DNA of 64,000 nt, from assembly GCF_024213555.1 (NCBI RefSeq), contig NZ_JANAVO010000003.1, positions 372,001-436,000 on the forward strand. The letters are read 5' to 3'. Below the pieces are notes generated by a model that made no database searches, was not told the origin of the DNA, and saw nothing but the letters and a program-made list of their open reading frames with translations. Source of the DNA: Allokutzneria sp. A3M-2-11 16. GTDB lineage: Bacteria; Actinomycetota; Actinomycetes; Mycobacteriales; Pseudonocardiaceae. Position numbers and translations under genes: made by a program. Every line of letters begins with the position of its first letter. Position 1 is the first letter of the stretch. Positions 1-8,513 of the stretch are shown one piece after another.

Positions 1-522
1 TACCACCCGGGCCAGCACGCCGACGCACAGGTAGATCGCGCCGCAGGTCAAGGTGTGCACGACGCCGAGGGTGCTGATCTGCGCGGCGAGCGGCCAGCTC
101 CCGGCGGGAGTGGTGAACTGGGGCAACAGCGCGAGGAAGAGCAGCAGCGCCTTCGGGTTGAGGCCGCTGATGCCCGCGCCCTTGAGCACCCGTGCTACCC
201 GGGATGTCCGCCCCGGGGCGTCCACATCGGCGCCCGGCACCGCGGCGGGACGGGCGAGCGTCGTCCCGCCGATCCACACCAGGTACAGCGCGCCCACCGA
301 GGTCAGCGCGGTGAGCACGAACGGGGTGCTCGCCACGACGGCGGCGACCCCGGCCGCGACCACGGCGGTGAGCCCGACGTAGCCGAGCAGCAGGCCGCCC
401 ACCGCGGGCACCACCGATCGGTCCTGGATGCCGGCGGAGATCGTGTACGCCCAGTCCGCCCCCGGGACGAGGACGAGCAGGACGGACACTGCCCAGAACG
501 CGGCGACGGAGCTGATAGCCAT
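1..522 (-). CDS. LysE/RhtB-family amino-acid exporter, 3' end cut by window
   Basis: The frame is open from an ATG at 522 down to base 1, so the C-terminus lies outside the window. The roughly 174 visible residues form several hydrophobic segments separated by short loops, with the early VLVPGADWAY stretch and the later SGLNPKALLLF stretch typical of the LysE/RhtB translocator family. These are inner-membrane exporters of amino acids or their derivatives. It is divergent from an Lrp/AsnC-type regulator 82 bp away, the usual pairing for this family, so regulation by that protein with an amino-acid effector is likely (inference). The substrate cannot be read from sequence. Confidence 0.85.
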   Translation of the reverse strand, partial: MAISSVAAFWAVSVLLVLVPGADWAYTISAGIQDRSVVPAVGGLLLGYVGLTAVVAAGVAAVVASTPFVLTALTSVGALYLVWIGGTTLARPAAVPGADVDAPGRTSRVARVLKGAGISGLNPKALLLFLALLPQFTTPAGSWPLAAQISTLGVVHTLTCGAIYLCVGVLARVV

Positions 523-603
523 GCAAGGAGATTAGGTCGGCATCGGCCAAAGATGTTTCTAAGTATTGTCGCTGATCAGCGCTCTAGTGGAAGAATCTTC
601 CCC

Positions 604-1056
604 ATGGACGACGTCGACAGGAAGATCCTTGCTGAGCTCCAGGACAACGGGCGGCTGACGGTGACGGAACTGGCCGCGCGGGTGCGGTTGAGCCTGTCGC
701 CGTGCCACCGCAGGCTCCGCGAGCTGGAGCGCGGCGGGGCGATCCGCGGGTACCGGGCGATCCTGGACGCCGGGGTGGTCGGGCTGGCGTTCCAGGCGCT
801 CGTCTTCGTCACCATGCGCCAGGAGGACCGCGACACCGTCGCCGCGTTCGAGCAGGCGCTCGTGGACATCCCGCACGTGTTGCAGGCGCAGCGCCTCTTC
901 GGCGACCCCGACTACCTCCTGCGCATCGCCACCGCGGACCTGGAGGCGTTCCAGCGGCTCTACGACGAGAAGCTGGCGACGCTGCCCGGAGTGCAACGGC
1001 TCAGCTCCACCCTGGTGATGAAGCACGTCGTGCACGAGCGCGCGCTGCCCCTGTAG
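604..1056 (+). CDS. Lrp/AsnC-family transcriptional regulator
   Basis: A 150-residue protein. Residues 1-60 form an AsnC-type winged helix-turn-helix (starting DDVDRKILAELQDNGR, recognition helix around LSLSPCHRRLREL), and residues about 65-145 form the RAM ligand-sensing domain. The length is standard for the family. The ATG at 604 is preferred over upstream in-frame starts because the domain begins immediately after it and the upstream stretch is antisense to the exporter gene. It probably controls the divergent LysE-type exporter through sites in the 81-bp intergenic region, which is notably AT-richer than its surroundings. Confidence 0.9.
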   Translation: MDDVDRKILAELQDNGRLTVTELAARVRLSLSPCHRRLRELERGGAIRGYRAILDAGVVGLAFQALVFVTMRQEDRDTVAAFEQALVDIPHVLQAQRLFGDPDYLLRIATADLEAFQRLYDEKLATLPGVQRLSSTLVMKHVVHERALPL

Positions 1057-1122
1057 CGTTCGCGTCCAGCTCATTGCAATGAGCAGTTTGATAGTTTTAG
1101 AAACGCAACGTAGCTTCGCGGT

Positions 1123-2100
1123 GTGAACGCGATCCAGGGAGTACTCGAACGCGCCGTGCCCGGCATCCTCGTCGAGGTCCAGGACGGCGACCGGCGCTGG
1201 TTCGGCGCGGCCGGGGTGGCCGACACCGCGACCGGCGCCCCGCGCCTGCCCGAGCACCGGTTCCGCATCGGCAGCACCACCAAGACCTTCGTCGCGACGG
1301 TGCTGCTGCAACTCGTCGCCGAGAACCGGCTCAGCCTCGACGACGCCGTCGAGCGGTGGGTGCCCGGCGTCGGCGGTGTCTCGGTGCGGCAGCTCCTCAA
1401 CCACACGAGCGGGATCTTCAGCTACACCAATGACCAGGAGGCGTTGAGCCAGCACGAGCACTACACGCCGGAGATGCTCGTCAAGATCGCGATGTCGTAC
1501 CCCGCGGACTTCGCGCCCGGCACGGGCTGGGGCTACTCCAACACGAACTACGTCCTCGCCGGGATGATCATCGAACGGGTCACCGGCGCGCGGCTCGACG
1601 AGGAGATCGGCGGGCGGATCGCCCTGCCCGGGACCTACCTGCCGTCCGACGAGAAGATCCGCGGACCGCACTCGCGGCACTACACGCGGCTGTACGACCC
1701 CGATCCGAACGCGCCGATCCACGACGTGACCGAGCTGGACGGCAGCCCGTTCTGGGCCGCTGGAGCCATGATCTCCACGGCGGGCGAGCTGAACCGGTTC
1801 TTCGGCGAGCTGCTCGGCGGACGGCTGCTCCCGCCGGAACTGATGCGGGAGATGACCACGACGGTGCCGACGAAGGACTGGATCGACAACACCGCTTACG
1901 GCCTCGGCCTGGTCGAGCTGCGGCTGTCGTCCGGGGTCGTGGTGTGGGGCATGGCGGGCTCGATCTTCGGGTCCTGGACCTACACCTTCGGCACGCGGGA
2001 CGGCCGCCATGTGCTCAGCGCCAACATGAACGGGGACTGGACGGACGCGATCGGCATCTTCACCGACCTGCTCGAAGCCGAGTTCAGTCCCACTCGTTGA
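1123..2100 (+). CDS. Serine hydrolase of the beta-lactamase / D-Ala-D-Ala carboxypeptidase family
   Basis: A 325-residue protein of the class C beta-lactamase / serine peptidase S12 fold. The active-site S-x-x-K motif is STTK near residue 51 (preceded by RFRIG), and the Tyr motif is YSNTN near residue 145. No obvious signal peptide follows the GTG start, so it may be cytoplasmic or the true start may differ. Family members include esterases, amidases and peptidoglycan-acting carboxypeptidases, so the substrate is unknown. Its 3' end overlaps the convergent gene on the other strand by 17 bp. Confidence 0.85.
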   Translation: MNAIQGVLERAVPGILVEVQDGDRRWFGAAGVADTATGAPRLPEHRFRIGSTTKTFVATVLLQLVAENRLSLDDAVERWVPGVGGVSVRQLLNHTSGIFSYTNDQEALSQHEHYTPEMLVKIAMSYPADFAPGTGWGYSNTNYVLAGMIIERVTGARLDEEIGGRIALPGTYLPSDEKIRGPHSRHYTRLYDPDPNAPIHDVTELDGSPFWAAGAMISTAGELNRFFGELLGGRLLPPELMREMTTTVPTKDWIDNTAYGLGLVELRLSSGVVVWGMAGSIFGSWTYTFGTRDGRHVLSANMNGDWTDAIGIFTDLLEAEFSPTR

Positions 2101-3052
2101 GCAGTCGCCGCGCCGATCCGCCGATCGGTCCGACAGCGTCGGCCAGCGTCGCCGCGTCGGGCAGGCGCGCGTCTCTCACGGCGGCCACGGCCTGGGCGGC
2201 GTCGCCGATCGTGGAGGAGCAGACCGCGCGCAGGTAGTCCGGCACGGTGAGGGCGGGGTCGGTGCAGCCCACGAGCGGCGTGCCGACCGCCGCGATCAAC
2301 GGGAACACCGTGCCGGGAATGCCGATCGCGGCCTCCGCCCTGGCCGACGCCGCGAGCGAGCTGACCGGGCTGATCTCGTACTTCTCCCACAGGCGGCGGT
2401 TTTCGCGGGGGTGCAGGCCGACCAGGACGCGCTTGCCCGCGGCGGCGAGCCGTTCCGCCGCGGCGAGCAGGAGCTCCGTTCCCGGCGCCGCGCTCCCCGT
2501 GCCGTCGGGATGGGTGACGCTGGTGAGGACCAGCACGAGGTCCTTCTCCGGAGCGCGCCGCGGGAGGTCGTCGGTCTGCGGCGAGCCGACGACCTCGACC
2601 CGCCTCTTCGTGCCGAGATAGGTGCCGAACGCACGAGCTTCGGCGGGGGAGGACGCGGTAATCACGCGCAGGCGGCGGCGGATCTCCCGGGCGCGTGGTG
2701 CTTCAACCGGCACCTGGTAGGCGAGCGCGCTCGCGGCCACCCGGGTCCGGCGGAACCGCGCCGCGCAGTCGGCGGGCCAGTCGCCGGCTCCGGTGACCAC
2801 GAGCAGGTCCGCGCGGGGAGCGTCCGCCGGAGTCGCCACCGGCACCGGGTCGCCTGGCGTGACCTTCGAGTAGTCCGGCACCAGTTGGGTCAGCCGCCAC
2901 CCGCGCCGCGCCGCCTCCGCGAGCAGGGGTTTGACGTGATACGTCGCCCAGGGCTCATTGGTAGCAACCAAAACCTCGCGACCACGCCCCACCCCGAGGG
3001 CAACGGCGAGCGCACCCCCAAGCACCCCACGCCGCGACAACAGGCTCTTCAT
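2084..3052 (-). CDS. Exported protein of unknown function with possible GT-B-like fold
   Basis: About 322 residues from the ATG at 3052 (MKSLLSRRGVLGG), which gives a twin-arginine-like signal followed by a hydrophobic stretch; an upstream ATG at 3094 would bury the signal and was rejected. The body contains repeated beta-alpha signatures (VLVATNEPWATYHVKPLL near the start, VVGSPQTDDLP mid-protein, VLVGLHPREN and GIPGTVFPLIAAVGTP later). These recall the nucleotide-sugar side of GT-B glycosyltransferase-like or CDP-glycerol transferase-like proteins, but no family is firmly recognised. It overlaps the convergent serine hydrolase by 17 bp at the 3' end. Confidence 0.6.
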   Translation of the reverse strand: MKSLLSRRGVLGGALAVALGVGRGREVLVATNEPWATYHVKPLLAEAARRGWRLTQLVPDYSKVTPGDPVPVATPADAPRADLLVVTGAGDWPADCAARFRRTRVAASALAYQVPVEAPRAREIRRRLRVITASSPAEARAFGTYLGTKRRVEVVGSPQTDDLPRRAPEKDLVLVLTSVTHPDGTGSAAPGTELLLAAAERLAAAGKRVLVGLHPRENRRLWEKYEISPVSSLAASARAEAAIGIPGTVFPLIAAVGTPLVGCTDPALTVPDYLRAVCSSTIGDAAQAVAAVRDARLPDAATLADAVGPIGGSARRLLNEWD

Positions 3053-3108
3053 GCCGCGCACGATAAGCGCCCATCCCCAACACAAGGTGAACACCCACCA
3101 CGCGCGTC

Positions 3109-3239
3109 GACTAAGCTACGACCCACCACTCCACCCCTAGATGCCCCCAACGTGGGCCGGGGTGGTCTAGAGAACCCCGTTTCGTACTCAATACCGTGGA
3201 TTAGAGCGCTCCAAAACCCGTTAAGAGTACGAAACGGGG
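3109..3239. repeat. Dispersed palindromic element family A, copy 1 (degenerate left part)
   Basis: The core spans 3175-3239: 15-bp perfect inverted repeats CCCCGTTTCGTACTC (3175-3189) and GAGTACGAAACGGGG (3225-3239) around an interior containing the palindrome GAGCGCTC. The same core recurs at 21916-21978 and 39968-40030. The preceding stretch, from about 3109 (TAAGCT at 3112-3117, then ACTCCACCCC, then GGTCTAGAGAACCCC), aligns with the promoter-plus-mini-ORF part of copy 2, but here the ATG is lost. It lies between the 5' end of the exported-protein gene and the 3' end of the tspO-like gene. Confidence 0.8.
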
Positions 3240-3251
3240 AAAAGCGGAACG

Positions 3252-3728
3252 TTAGTTGAGGATTACGACCGCGAGGTTGAGCGCCGCGGTGTAGACGAGC
3301 CACAGCAGGTAGATGCCCTGGAACAGCGCGGCGAGGCGCGAGCGGCGGAAGAACAGCCACGCGGTCACCAGCACCACCAGGTTCAGCGCCAGGATGTCCA
3401 ACAGCGCGTAGACCGCCATCCCCGCACCGAAGAACAGCGGGACCCACGCCGCGTTGAGGAGCAGGCCGAACCCGTAGACGGCCACCCCGGTCTTGGACCC
3501 GCCCGCTCGCCAGTACAGCCAGCCGGAGAGCGCCATCAGCGCGTATACGACCGTCCACATAGGACCGAAAAGCCAGGAGGGCGGGGCCCAGTCGGGCAGC
3601 CGCAGCGCCGCGTAGGTCTCCTTCGCGCCACCGCCGAAGGAGGCGCCGATCACCGCGACGATCCCGACGGCGCTGCCGAACCCGGCCAGGGCGAAGGGGA
3701 GGGACGGGGCTCGAATGGGGGTGGCCAT
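3252..3728 (-). CDS. tspO: TspO/MBR-family tryptophan-rich sensory protein
   Basis: A 158-residue integral membrane protein with five hydrophobic segments, matching the length and topology of TspO/MBR (translocator/peripheral benzodiazepine receptor) proteins. Family signatures include WAPPSWLFGPMWTVVYALM, LLLNAAWVPLFFG and WLVYTAALN, with the conserved Trp and Asn residues of the porphyrin-binding face. TspO homologues bind tetrapyrroles and act in stress or porphyrin handling. The ATG at 3728 was chosen because the family N-terminus starts there; the longer frame would add 48 residues of low-complexity sequence. Confidence 0.92.
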   Translation of the reverse strand: MATPIRAPSLPFALAGFGSAVGIVAVIGASFGGGAKETYAALRLPDWAPPSWLFGPMWTVVYALMALSGWLYWRAGGSKTGVAVYGFGLLLNAAWVPLFFGAGMAVYALLDILALNLVVLVTAWLFFRRSRLAALFQGIYLLWLVYTAALNLAVVILN

Positions 3729-3959
3729 TGCTCGCCTTCGTTCACTCGGTGGCTGAGTTGATCGATGGTAGAGCCTGCCACCAGGGGGCTCCTGCCTGGA
3801 GAAGACGGTTCCGGCCCAGCGGCAGGCGGGCCCTTCGGAGTAGCCCCTGCGTGCAGTTGCGCGCTGCTGCAAAAGGCCGTTGGCAGGGCCGAATCCGCGA
3901 CATACGTTCAGGTCAACCGGTTCCTGTCCCGGGGCCGGTCTGGGGAGAGGACGTCCACC

Positions 3960-5330
3960 ATGGCCGTGCGCCGCCGTGACCTTCTCGCGGGTGCCGTCGC
4001 GTTAGCCGGATTCGCCACCGTCGGGCTGCTACCCGGAACCGCCGCCGCGGTGACCCGGCAGCGCCCCGGGGCCCAGCTGCCGCCGTCCCTGGCGATCGGG
4101 GACCGCGCCGTCGTGGCCAGGGCCAGCGCCCGCCGCGCCATGGAACACCTCCAGGTGCTCAGCAACGAGATCGGCCCGCGGATCGGCGGCACCCCGTCCG
4201 AGCGGCGGGCCGCCGACTACATCGCGGGCGTGCTGCGCAGGCTCCGCTACGACGTGACGTTGCAGCCCTTCCCCGTCGCCGACAAGCACCTCGCCGACAT
4301 CTCCGTGGTCGGCGACCGCGGGCCGAAGTGGCAGACCGGCGCCGCGCCGCAGGGCAAGCTCGACGTGACGGTCTCCGGCGCGGTGGTCGACATCGGCAAG
4401 GCCACGCCCGAGGAGCTGGCGCACGTGCGCGGCCAGATCGCCTTCGTGCCCGACTCGCAGGTCAACAGCGCCGCGCCGCGGCTCGCGGTGGAGGCGGGCG
4501 CGATCGCCGTCCTGCTCTCCCGCAAGGGCACCCCGGAGCGCAAGCTCAGCGCGTTCACCCCGACGCTGCCCGCCGCCCTGCCCGTGCCCGTGCTGGGCCT
4601 GGCGCAGATCCAGGGGGAGCGGCTCACGCAGCGGCTGGCGGCGGGCCCCGTGCGGATGAGCCTCACCGCGACCCACCACAGGAACCTCACCTCCTACAAC
4701 GTGCTCGCCGAGCGTCCGGCCACGCTGCCGAACCCGGACGGCAAGGTCGTGATGATCAGCGCCCACTACGACAGCGTGCCCGGTTCGCCCGGCGCCAACG
4801 ACGACGGCAGCGGCACCGCGCTCTGCCTGGAGCTGGCCAGGGTGCTGCGGTACCTGCCCACGCAGCAGGCGGTCCGCTTCGCGCTGTGGGGCTCGGAGGA
4901 GCAGGGCCTGATCGGCTCGCGGCACTACGTCAAGCAGCTCTCCGACGTCGACGCCAAGCGCATTTCGGGCTGCTTCCAGAACGACATGGTCGCCACGAGC
5001 TGGGACCCGGCCGTCGTGTACTGGCTGCTGTCGGTCGACGGCGGCAACAACAACACCACCGGCGCGGTGGCTGCCGCTGCGCAGCGGCTCGGCTACCAGC
5101 CGCGGACGAAGGGCCCGGTGGCGCGCGGCTCCAGCGATCACGTGCCGTTCCACGAGCGCGGGATCGCCTCGGCGAACTTCAGCTGGCGCGGCGAGACCGG
5201 CCCGGCGCTGCTGGAGCCGACCTACCACACGCCCGAGGACACCATCGCCGCGAACATCAGCAGCGAACGCCTCCAGGTCTCCCTGGAACTGATCGGCTCC
5301 GCCGCCTACGAGGTGGCCCGCCACCGCTGA
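3960..5330 (+). CDS. Tat-exported M28-family metallopeptidase with PA-like insert
   Basis: A 456-residue protein. The N-terminus (MAVRRRDLLAGAVALAGF) is a clear twin-arginine signal, so export folded with metal bound is expected. After a linker comes the split M28 fold, with a protease-associated-like insert around residues 130-250. Zinc ligands are visible: His and Asp in SAHYDSVPG (about 269-271), the Asp in NDDGSGT, the Glu pair in GSEEQGL, an Asp in QNDMV and the His in SSDHVPF. This is a secreted aminopeptidase/carboxypeptidase-type enzyme; specificity is unknown. The ATG at 3960 is preceded by a GAGAGG ribosome-binding site, which favours it over an upstream in-frame start. Confidence 0.9.
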   Translation: MAVRRRDLLAGAVALAGFATVGLLPGTAAAVTRQRPGAQLPPSLAIGDRAVVARASARRAMEHLQVLSNEIGPRIGGTPSERRAADYIAGVLRRLRYDVTLQPFPVADKHLADISVVGDRGPKWQTGAAPQGKLDVTVSGAVVDIGKATPEELAHVRGQIAFVPDSQVNSAAPRLAVEAGAIAVLLSRKGTPERKLSAFTPTLPAALPVPVLGLAQIQGERLTQRLAAGPVRMSLTATHHRNLTSYNVLAERPATLPNPDGKVVMISAHYDSVPGSPGANDDGSGTALCLELARVLRYLPTQQAVRFALWGSEEQGLIGSRHYVKQLSDVDAKRISGCFQNDMVATSWDPAVVYWLLSVDGGNNNTTGAVAAAAQRLGYQPRTKGPVARGSSDHVPFHERGIASANFSWRGETGPALLEPTYHTPEDTIAANISSERLQVSLELIGSAAYEVARHR

Positions 5331-5343
5331 CCCGAATTGGCGC

Positions 5344-5475
5344 GTCTTCAAGACCCCCGCACCCCAGCGCCGCGCTTACGTACCCAATGTGGCACTCGTT
5401 ACGTCTGACGAAACAAATGCCACATTGGGTACGTAAGCGCGATGGTTGTGGTGGGGGTGCGTGGTACTTGAAGAC
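5344..5475. repeat. Palindromic element family B, copy 1 (nested inverted repeats)
   Basis: The outer ends are GTCTTCAAG (5344-5352) and CTTGAAGAC (5467-5475). Inside lies a 24-bp perfect inverted repeat, CGCGCTTACGTACCCAATGT plus GGCA (5371-5394) against 5418-5441, with a 23-nt loop. The outer ends and the adjacent C-rich/G-rich blocks match the element at 24512-24630, but the inner hairpin is unrelated. It occupies the gap between two convergent genes, so it could also act as a bidirectional transcription terminator. Confidence 0.75.
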
Positions 5476-5490
5476 CGGCGTACGTCGGCG

Positions 5491-6444
5491 CTAGCCGTGG
5501 AGGCGGCGGTAGACGGCGGCGGCTCCGGAGTGCAATGGGATGCCCGCGGTCGCGATCAGGGCGCGCACGTCGAGGAACTGCGCGCCGAGGGCTTCTCGCG
5601 GAACCAGGCGATCGGCGCGTTCGGCCAGCACGGTGGTGACCTCGGCGGCGATGTCGTCGGGCAGGTCGGGCAGGCACACGACGAGGTTCGCCACGCCGAC
5701 GGTGGGCAGCGACCGCACCCACTTGTAGCCGCCCGCGGGCACGGAAACCTGTTCGTAGACGGGTCCGTGAGCCTCGCGCAGCTTTGGGTACACGTCGTCC
5801 AGGGGCAGCAGCCGCACGCCCACCCGCTCGTCCAGCTCGGCGATCGCGGGTGTGGGCACTCCGCCGGACCAGACCAGGGCGTCGATCTCGCGGCGTTCCA
5901 ACGCGGTCACGGCGTCGGCCAGTCGCAGCTGCCGCGTCCGCAGGTCGGTCAGCTCCGCGACGGCGGCGAGCCGGGTCGCCAGCAGCGCGGCACCGGACCC
6001 CGGCGCGCCCATGGACACGTTGCGCCCCTTGAGGTCCGCGACCCGCTGCACGGGGGAGTCGGCGCGCACCACGACCTGGAGGTAGTTCTCGTAGATCCGG
6101 CCGAGCGCCCGCAGCTGGGTGGCGAAGCTGAACGGCGCCCGCCCGGTCGCCGCGGCCTCGGCGGCATCGGCGTGGGTCAGCGCGAGGTCGGTGCCGCGCG
6201 CCGCGAGCAGTGCCAGGTTGGCGACGCTGGCCTGGGTGGTCAGGGCTTCGGCGCGGAGCAGTGGTTGTGCTTCCCGGATCTGCCCGGCCAGCCGCTCGGC
6301 GAACGCCAGGTACGGCCCGCCCGGTTCACCCGCGGCGATCCGCAGATCCCTTGCCGCACCCCGGTATCCGGTATCGGTGCAGCCCACTCCGACCGCGCCG
6401 ACCAGCGCGCCGAGCAGTAGGCCGCGCCTGCTCACCCGCGTCAT
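5491..6444 (-). CDS. TAXI-family TRAP-type solute-binding lipoprotein
   Basis: A 317-residue protein. The N-terminus carries a Tat-like SRRGLLLG motif and a lipobox ending at Cys22 (VGVGC). The rest fits the TAXI (TRAP-associated extracytoplasmic immunogenic) binding-protein family: a GEPGGPYLAFAERLA ligand loop, GRNVSMGAPGSG and DALVWSGGVPTP. TAXI proteins bind small acids for TRAP transporters or serve as sensory partners. No TRAP membrane subunits are present here; the gene overlaps the histidine kinase by 4 bp, suggesting that it feeds ligand information to that kinase (inference). Confidence 0.85.
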   Translation of the reverse strand: MTRVSRRGLLLGALVGAVGVGCTDTGYRGAARDLRIAAGEPGGPYLAFAERLAGQIREAQPLLRAEALTTQASVANLALLAARGTDLALTHADAAEAAATGRAPFSFATQLRALGRIYENYLQVVVRADSPVQRVADLKGRNVSMGAPGSGAALLATRLAAVAELTDLRTRQLRLADAVTALERREIDALVWSGGVPTPAIAELDERVGVRLLPLDDVYPKLREAHGPVYEQVSVPAGGYKWVRSLPTVGVANLVVCLPDLPDDIAAEVTTVLAERADRLVPREALGAQFLDVRALIATAGIPLHSGAAAVYRRLHG

Positions 6445-7832
6445 TCCGCGACCCCCGGCAGCTCCAGGCGGACGCAGAGCCCGGACGGTGTGTTGCTCGT
6501 GATGGTCAGCTCGCCCTCGCGCGCGCGGGCGAGCTGGTCCGCGATCGCCAGGCCCAGGCCGCTGCCACGGCTGCCCTGGTGCTGAGTGGAACGCCAGAAT
6601 CGTTCTGTGGCAAGGGAAATCTCCTCCTCGGTCAACCCGGGCCCGTCATCGGAGACCTCCAGGTGGACCACGGAGCCGGACCTGGCGTGCCGCACGCTCA
6701 CGGTGCTGCCCTCGCCCGCGTACTTGATCGCGTTGTCCAGCAGCACGTCGAGCACCTGGGCCAGTTCGCCCTCCTCGCACCCCGCCAGCAGCGGGTGCTC
6801 CTCCGGTGCCGGGGCGAGCAGCCGGACCTCGGCGTGCTCGGCGGCGGCGTGCCAGGCGTCGAGCCGGTCGGCCACCACGAGCGCCACATCGCAGCTCGGT
6901 GCGTCCTCTGTGGACAGAGCGATGGTCGCGGCCTTGTTCTCCGCGCCCGCCAACGCGAGCAGACTGTCCAAAAGGGACTCCAAGCGCTCGACCTCGCCGA
7001 CGACCGAGTGGTAGGCGCGCTCGGCGCCCGGGTTCAGCGCGCCTTCGAGGCCGTCCACCCGCAACCGCAGCGCCGCCATCGGGTTGCGCAGCTGGTGGGA
7101 TGCCTCCGCCACCAGTCTGCGTTGCCGCTCAAGGGAATCGGTCACCGCGTCGGACATCCGGTTGAACGAGCCCGCCAGCGAACGCAACTCGGCGGGCCCG
7201 CGCACCTCCACGTGCGCCCTCGGCTCGCCGGAGGCGACCGCGTGCACTCCGCGCTCCAGCTCCCGCAACGGCCGCAGCACCCACCGCGCCAATCCCGAAG
7301 CCAGCGCGGCGAAAGCCACCGTCGCCGCCACCGCGCCCGCCAGGATGATCGCCCAGCGCTGGGCGACGTCGTCGGCGGCGGAGACGACCGAGGCGCGCAG
7401 CACCACGGCTCCGGTCACCCGCGTCCCGGTCCCCGCCGGACGCGCCAGCAGCAGCGGTTCACGGGACCACGGACGCAGATCGGGAGTTCCGCGCCACCGC
7501 TGGTTGCGTAGCGCCGCGTCCACCAACGCCCGAACTCCGTTGTCCTGCAAGGACATTCCCGCCTGCACGACGAGGCGGCCCCGGCCGTCGACCACGAGCA
7601 GGCCCTCGCCGTAGAGCTCGATGTAGCGGCCCGCCTCCGCCAGCAGCTGACCGGTGTCACCGGAGCCATCGGCCTGCTCGGTCAGCGTGGCGAACCGGTC
7701 CAGGTCGGCGGTGCGGTCGAACACCAGGCGCTGGGTGCGCTCAGCGGATGTGCTGAGCAGCAACGGGACCGCGAAGGCCGCCACAACGGCGACGGAGAAC
7801 CCTAGCAGCACCAACAGCAGGCGGGCGCGCAC
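6441..7832 (-). CDS. Sensor histidine kinase (HAMP-HisKA-HATPase)
   Basis: A 463-residue kinase starting at a GTG 3 bp after the response-regulator stop. It has an N-terminal membrane anchor, an extracytoplasmic region of about 130 residues, a second membrane segment near residues 160-185, and a HAMP linker (WVLRPLRELERGV). The H-box EASHQLRNPMAALRL has the phospho-acceptor His near residue 245; the N-box is LLDNAIKYAGEG, and the G-boxes are DDGPGL and GSRGSGLGLAIA. It phosphorylates the upstream response regulator. The operon order (regulator, kinase, TAXI protein, each overlapping or nearly so) suggests a periplasmic ligand-binding input. Confidence 0.93.
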   Translation of the reverse strand: MRARLLLVLLGFSVAVVAAFAVPLLLSTSAERTQRLVFDRTADLDRFATLTEQADGSGDTGQLLAEAGRYIELYGEGLLVVDGRGRLVVQAGMSLQDNGVRALVDAALRNQRWRGTPDLRPWSREPLLLARPAGTGTRVTGAVVLRASVVSAADDVAQRWAIILAGAVAATVAFAALASGLARWVLRPLRELERGVHAVASGEPRAHVEVRGPAELRSLAGSFNRMSDAVTDSLERQRRLVAEASHQLRNPMAALRLRVDGLEGALNPGAERAYHSVVGEVERLESLLDSLLALAGAENKAATIALSTEDAPSCDVALVVADRLDAWHAAAEHAEVRLLAPAPEEHPLLAGCEEGELAQVLDVLLDNAIKYAGEGSTVSVRHARSGSVVHLEVSDDGPGLTEEEISLATERFWRSTQHQGSRGSGLGLAIADQLARAREGELTITSNTPSGLCVRLELPGVAE

Positions 7833-7835
7833 CGG

Positions 7836-8498
7836 CTACGCCTCCAAGCGGTAGCCGAACCCGCGGATCGTGGTGAGCAGGCCGGGCCTGCCGAGCTTGG
7901 CGCGCAGCTGCGTCATGTGCACGTCCAGCGAGCGGGACACCGCGACGAACGCGTCACCCCAGACCTCGTCCATCAGCTGCTGGCGGCTGACCGCGGTGCC
8001 CGCGCGGGCGGCGAGCACGGCGAGCAGGTCGAACTCCTTGGCGGTCAAGGAAACCGGGTCCCCGCCCACGGTCACCGAGCGGGCCCGGACATCAATGTCC
8101 ACATCGGACACCCGCACCACGTCGTCCTGAGCGGTGCCGCGCGCGGCGGCGGCCCTCCGCGTCACCACGTCCATCCTGGCCAGCAGCTCCGCCAGCCGCA
8201 CCGGCTTGACCAGGTAGTCGTCCGCGCCCAGGCGCAGCCCGCGGACCACGGAGCGCTCGTCACCGCGCGCGGTGAGCACGACGACCGGGGTGTCGGCGAC
8301 CTGGCGCAGCTTGCGCAGCACGTCCATCCCGTCGCCGTCCGGCAACCCGAGGTCCAGCAGCACCACGTCGGCGCCGCGGTGCGCGATCAACGCGTCGGAG
8401 CCCCTGGCCACCCTGGTCGGGGTGTGGCCGTGCGCGCTCAGGACCTCGACCAGGGCCTCGGCGACCCCGTCGTCGTCCTCCACCAGCAGTACGCGCAC
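7836..8498 (-). CDS. OmpR-family DNA-binding response regulator
   Basis: A 220-residue protein with a receiver domain (residues 1-115; acidic pocket EDDD at 7-10, phospho-acceptor Asp49 in VVLLDLGLPDGD, Lys in DDYLVKPVRL) and a C-terminal winged-helix effector domain (KEFDLLAVLAARAG to TTIRGFGYRLEA). It is the cognate partner of the kinase encoded 3 bp downstream. It starts 15 bp after the DUF4333 gene stop and could be co-transcribed with the upstream leftward genes. Confidence 0.94.
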   Translation of the reverse strand: MRVLLVEDDDGVAEALVEVLSAHGHTPTRVARGSDALIAHRGADVVLLDLGLPDGDGMDVLRKLRQVADTPVVVLTARGDERSVVRGLRLGADDYLVKPVRLAELLARMDVVTRRAAAARGTAQDDVVRVSDVDIDVRARSVTVGGDPVSLTAKEFDLLAVLAARAGTAVSRQQLMDEVWGDAFVAVSRSLDVHMTQLRAKLGRPGLLTTIRGFGYRLEA

Positions 8499-8513
8499 GG
8501 CCCTCCCGCCTGA

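Noticed and set aside
55-602. Long plus-strand reading frame opening at 55 and running into the Lrp/AsnC gene
   Set aside because: The first 180 residues are the antisense of the LysE exporter, with Arg/Gly/His-rich composition; the real regulator begins at ATG 604.
559-2010. Long minus-strand frame over the Lrp and serine hydrolase genes
   Set aside because: Antisense shadow of high-GC coding DNA; composition is Arg/Val/Asp-rich with no domain, while the plus-strand genes have clear motifs.
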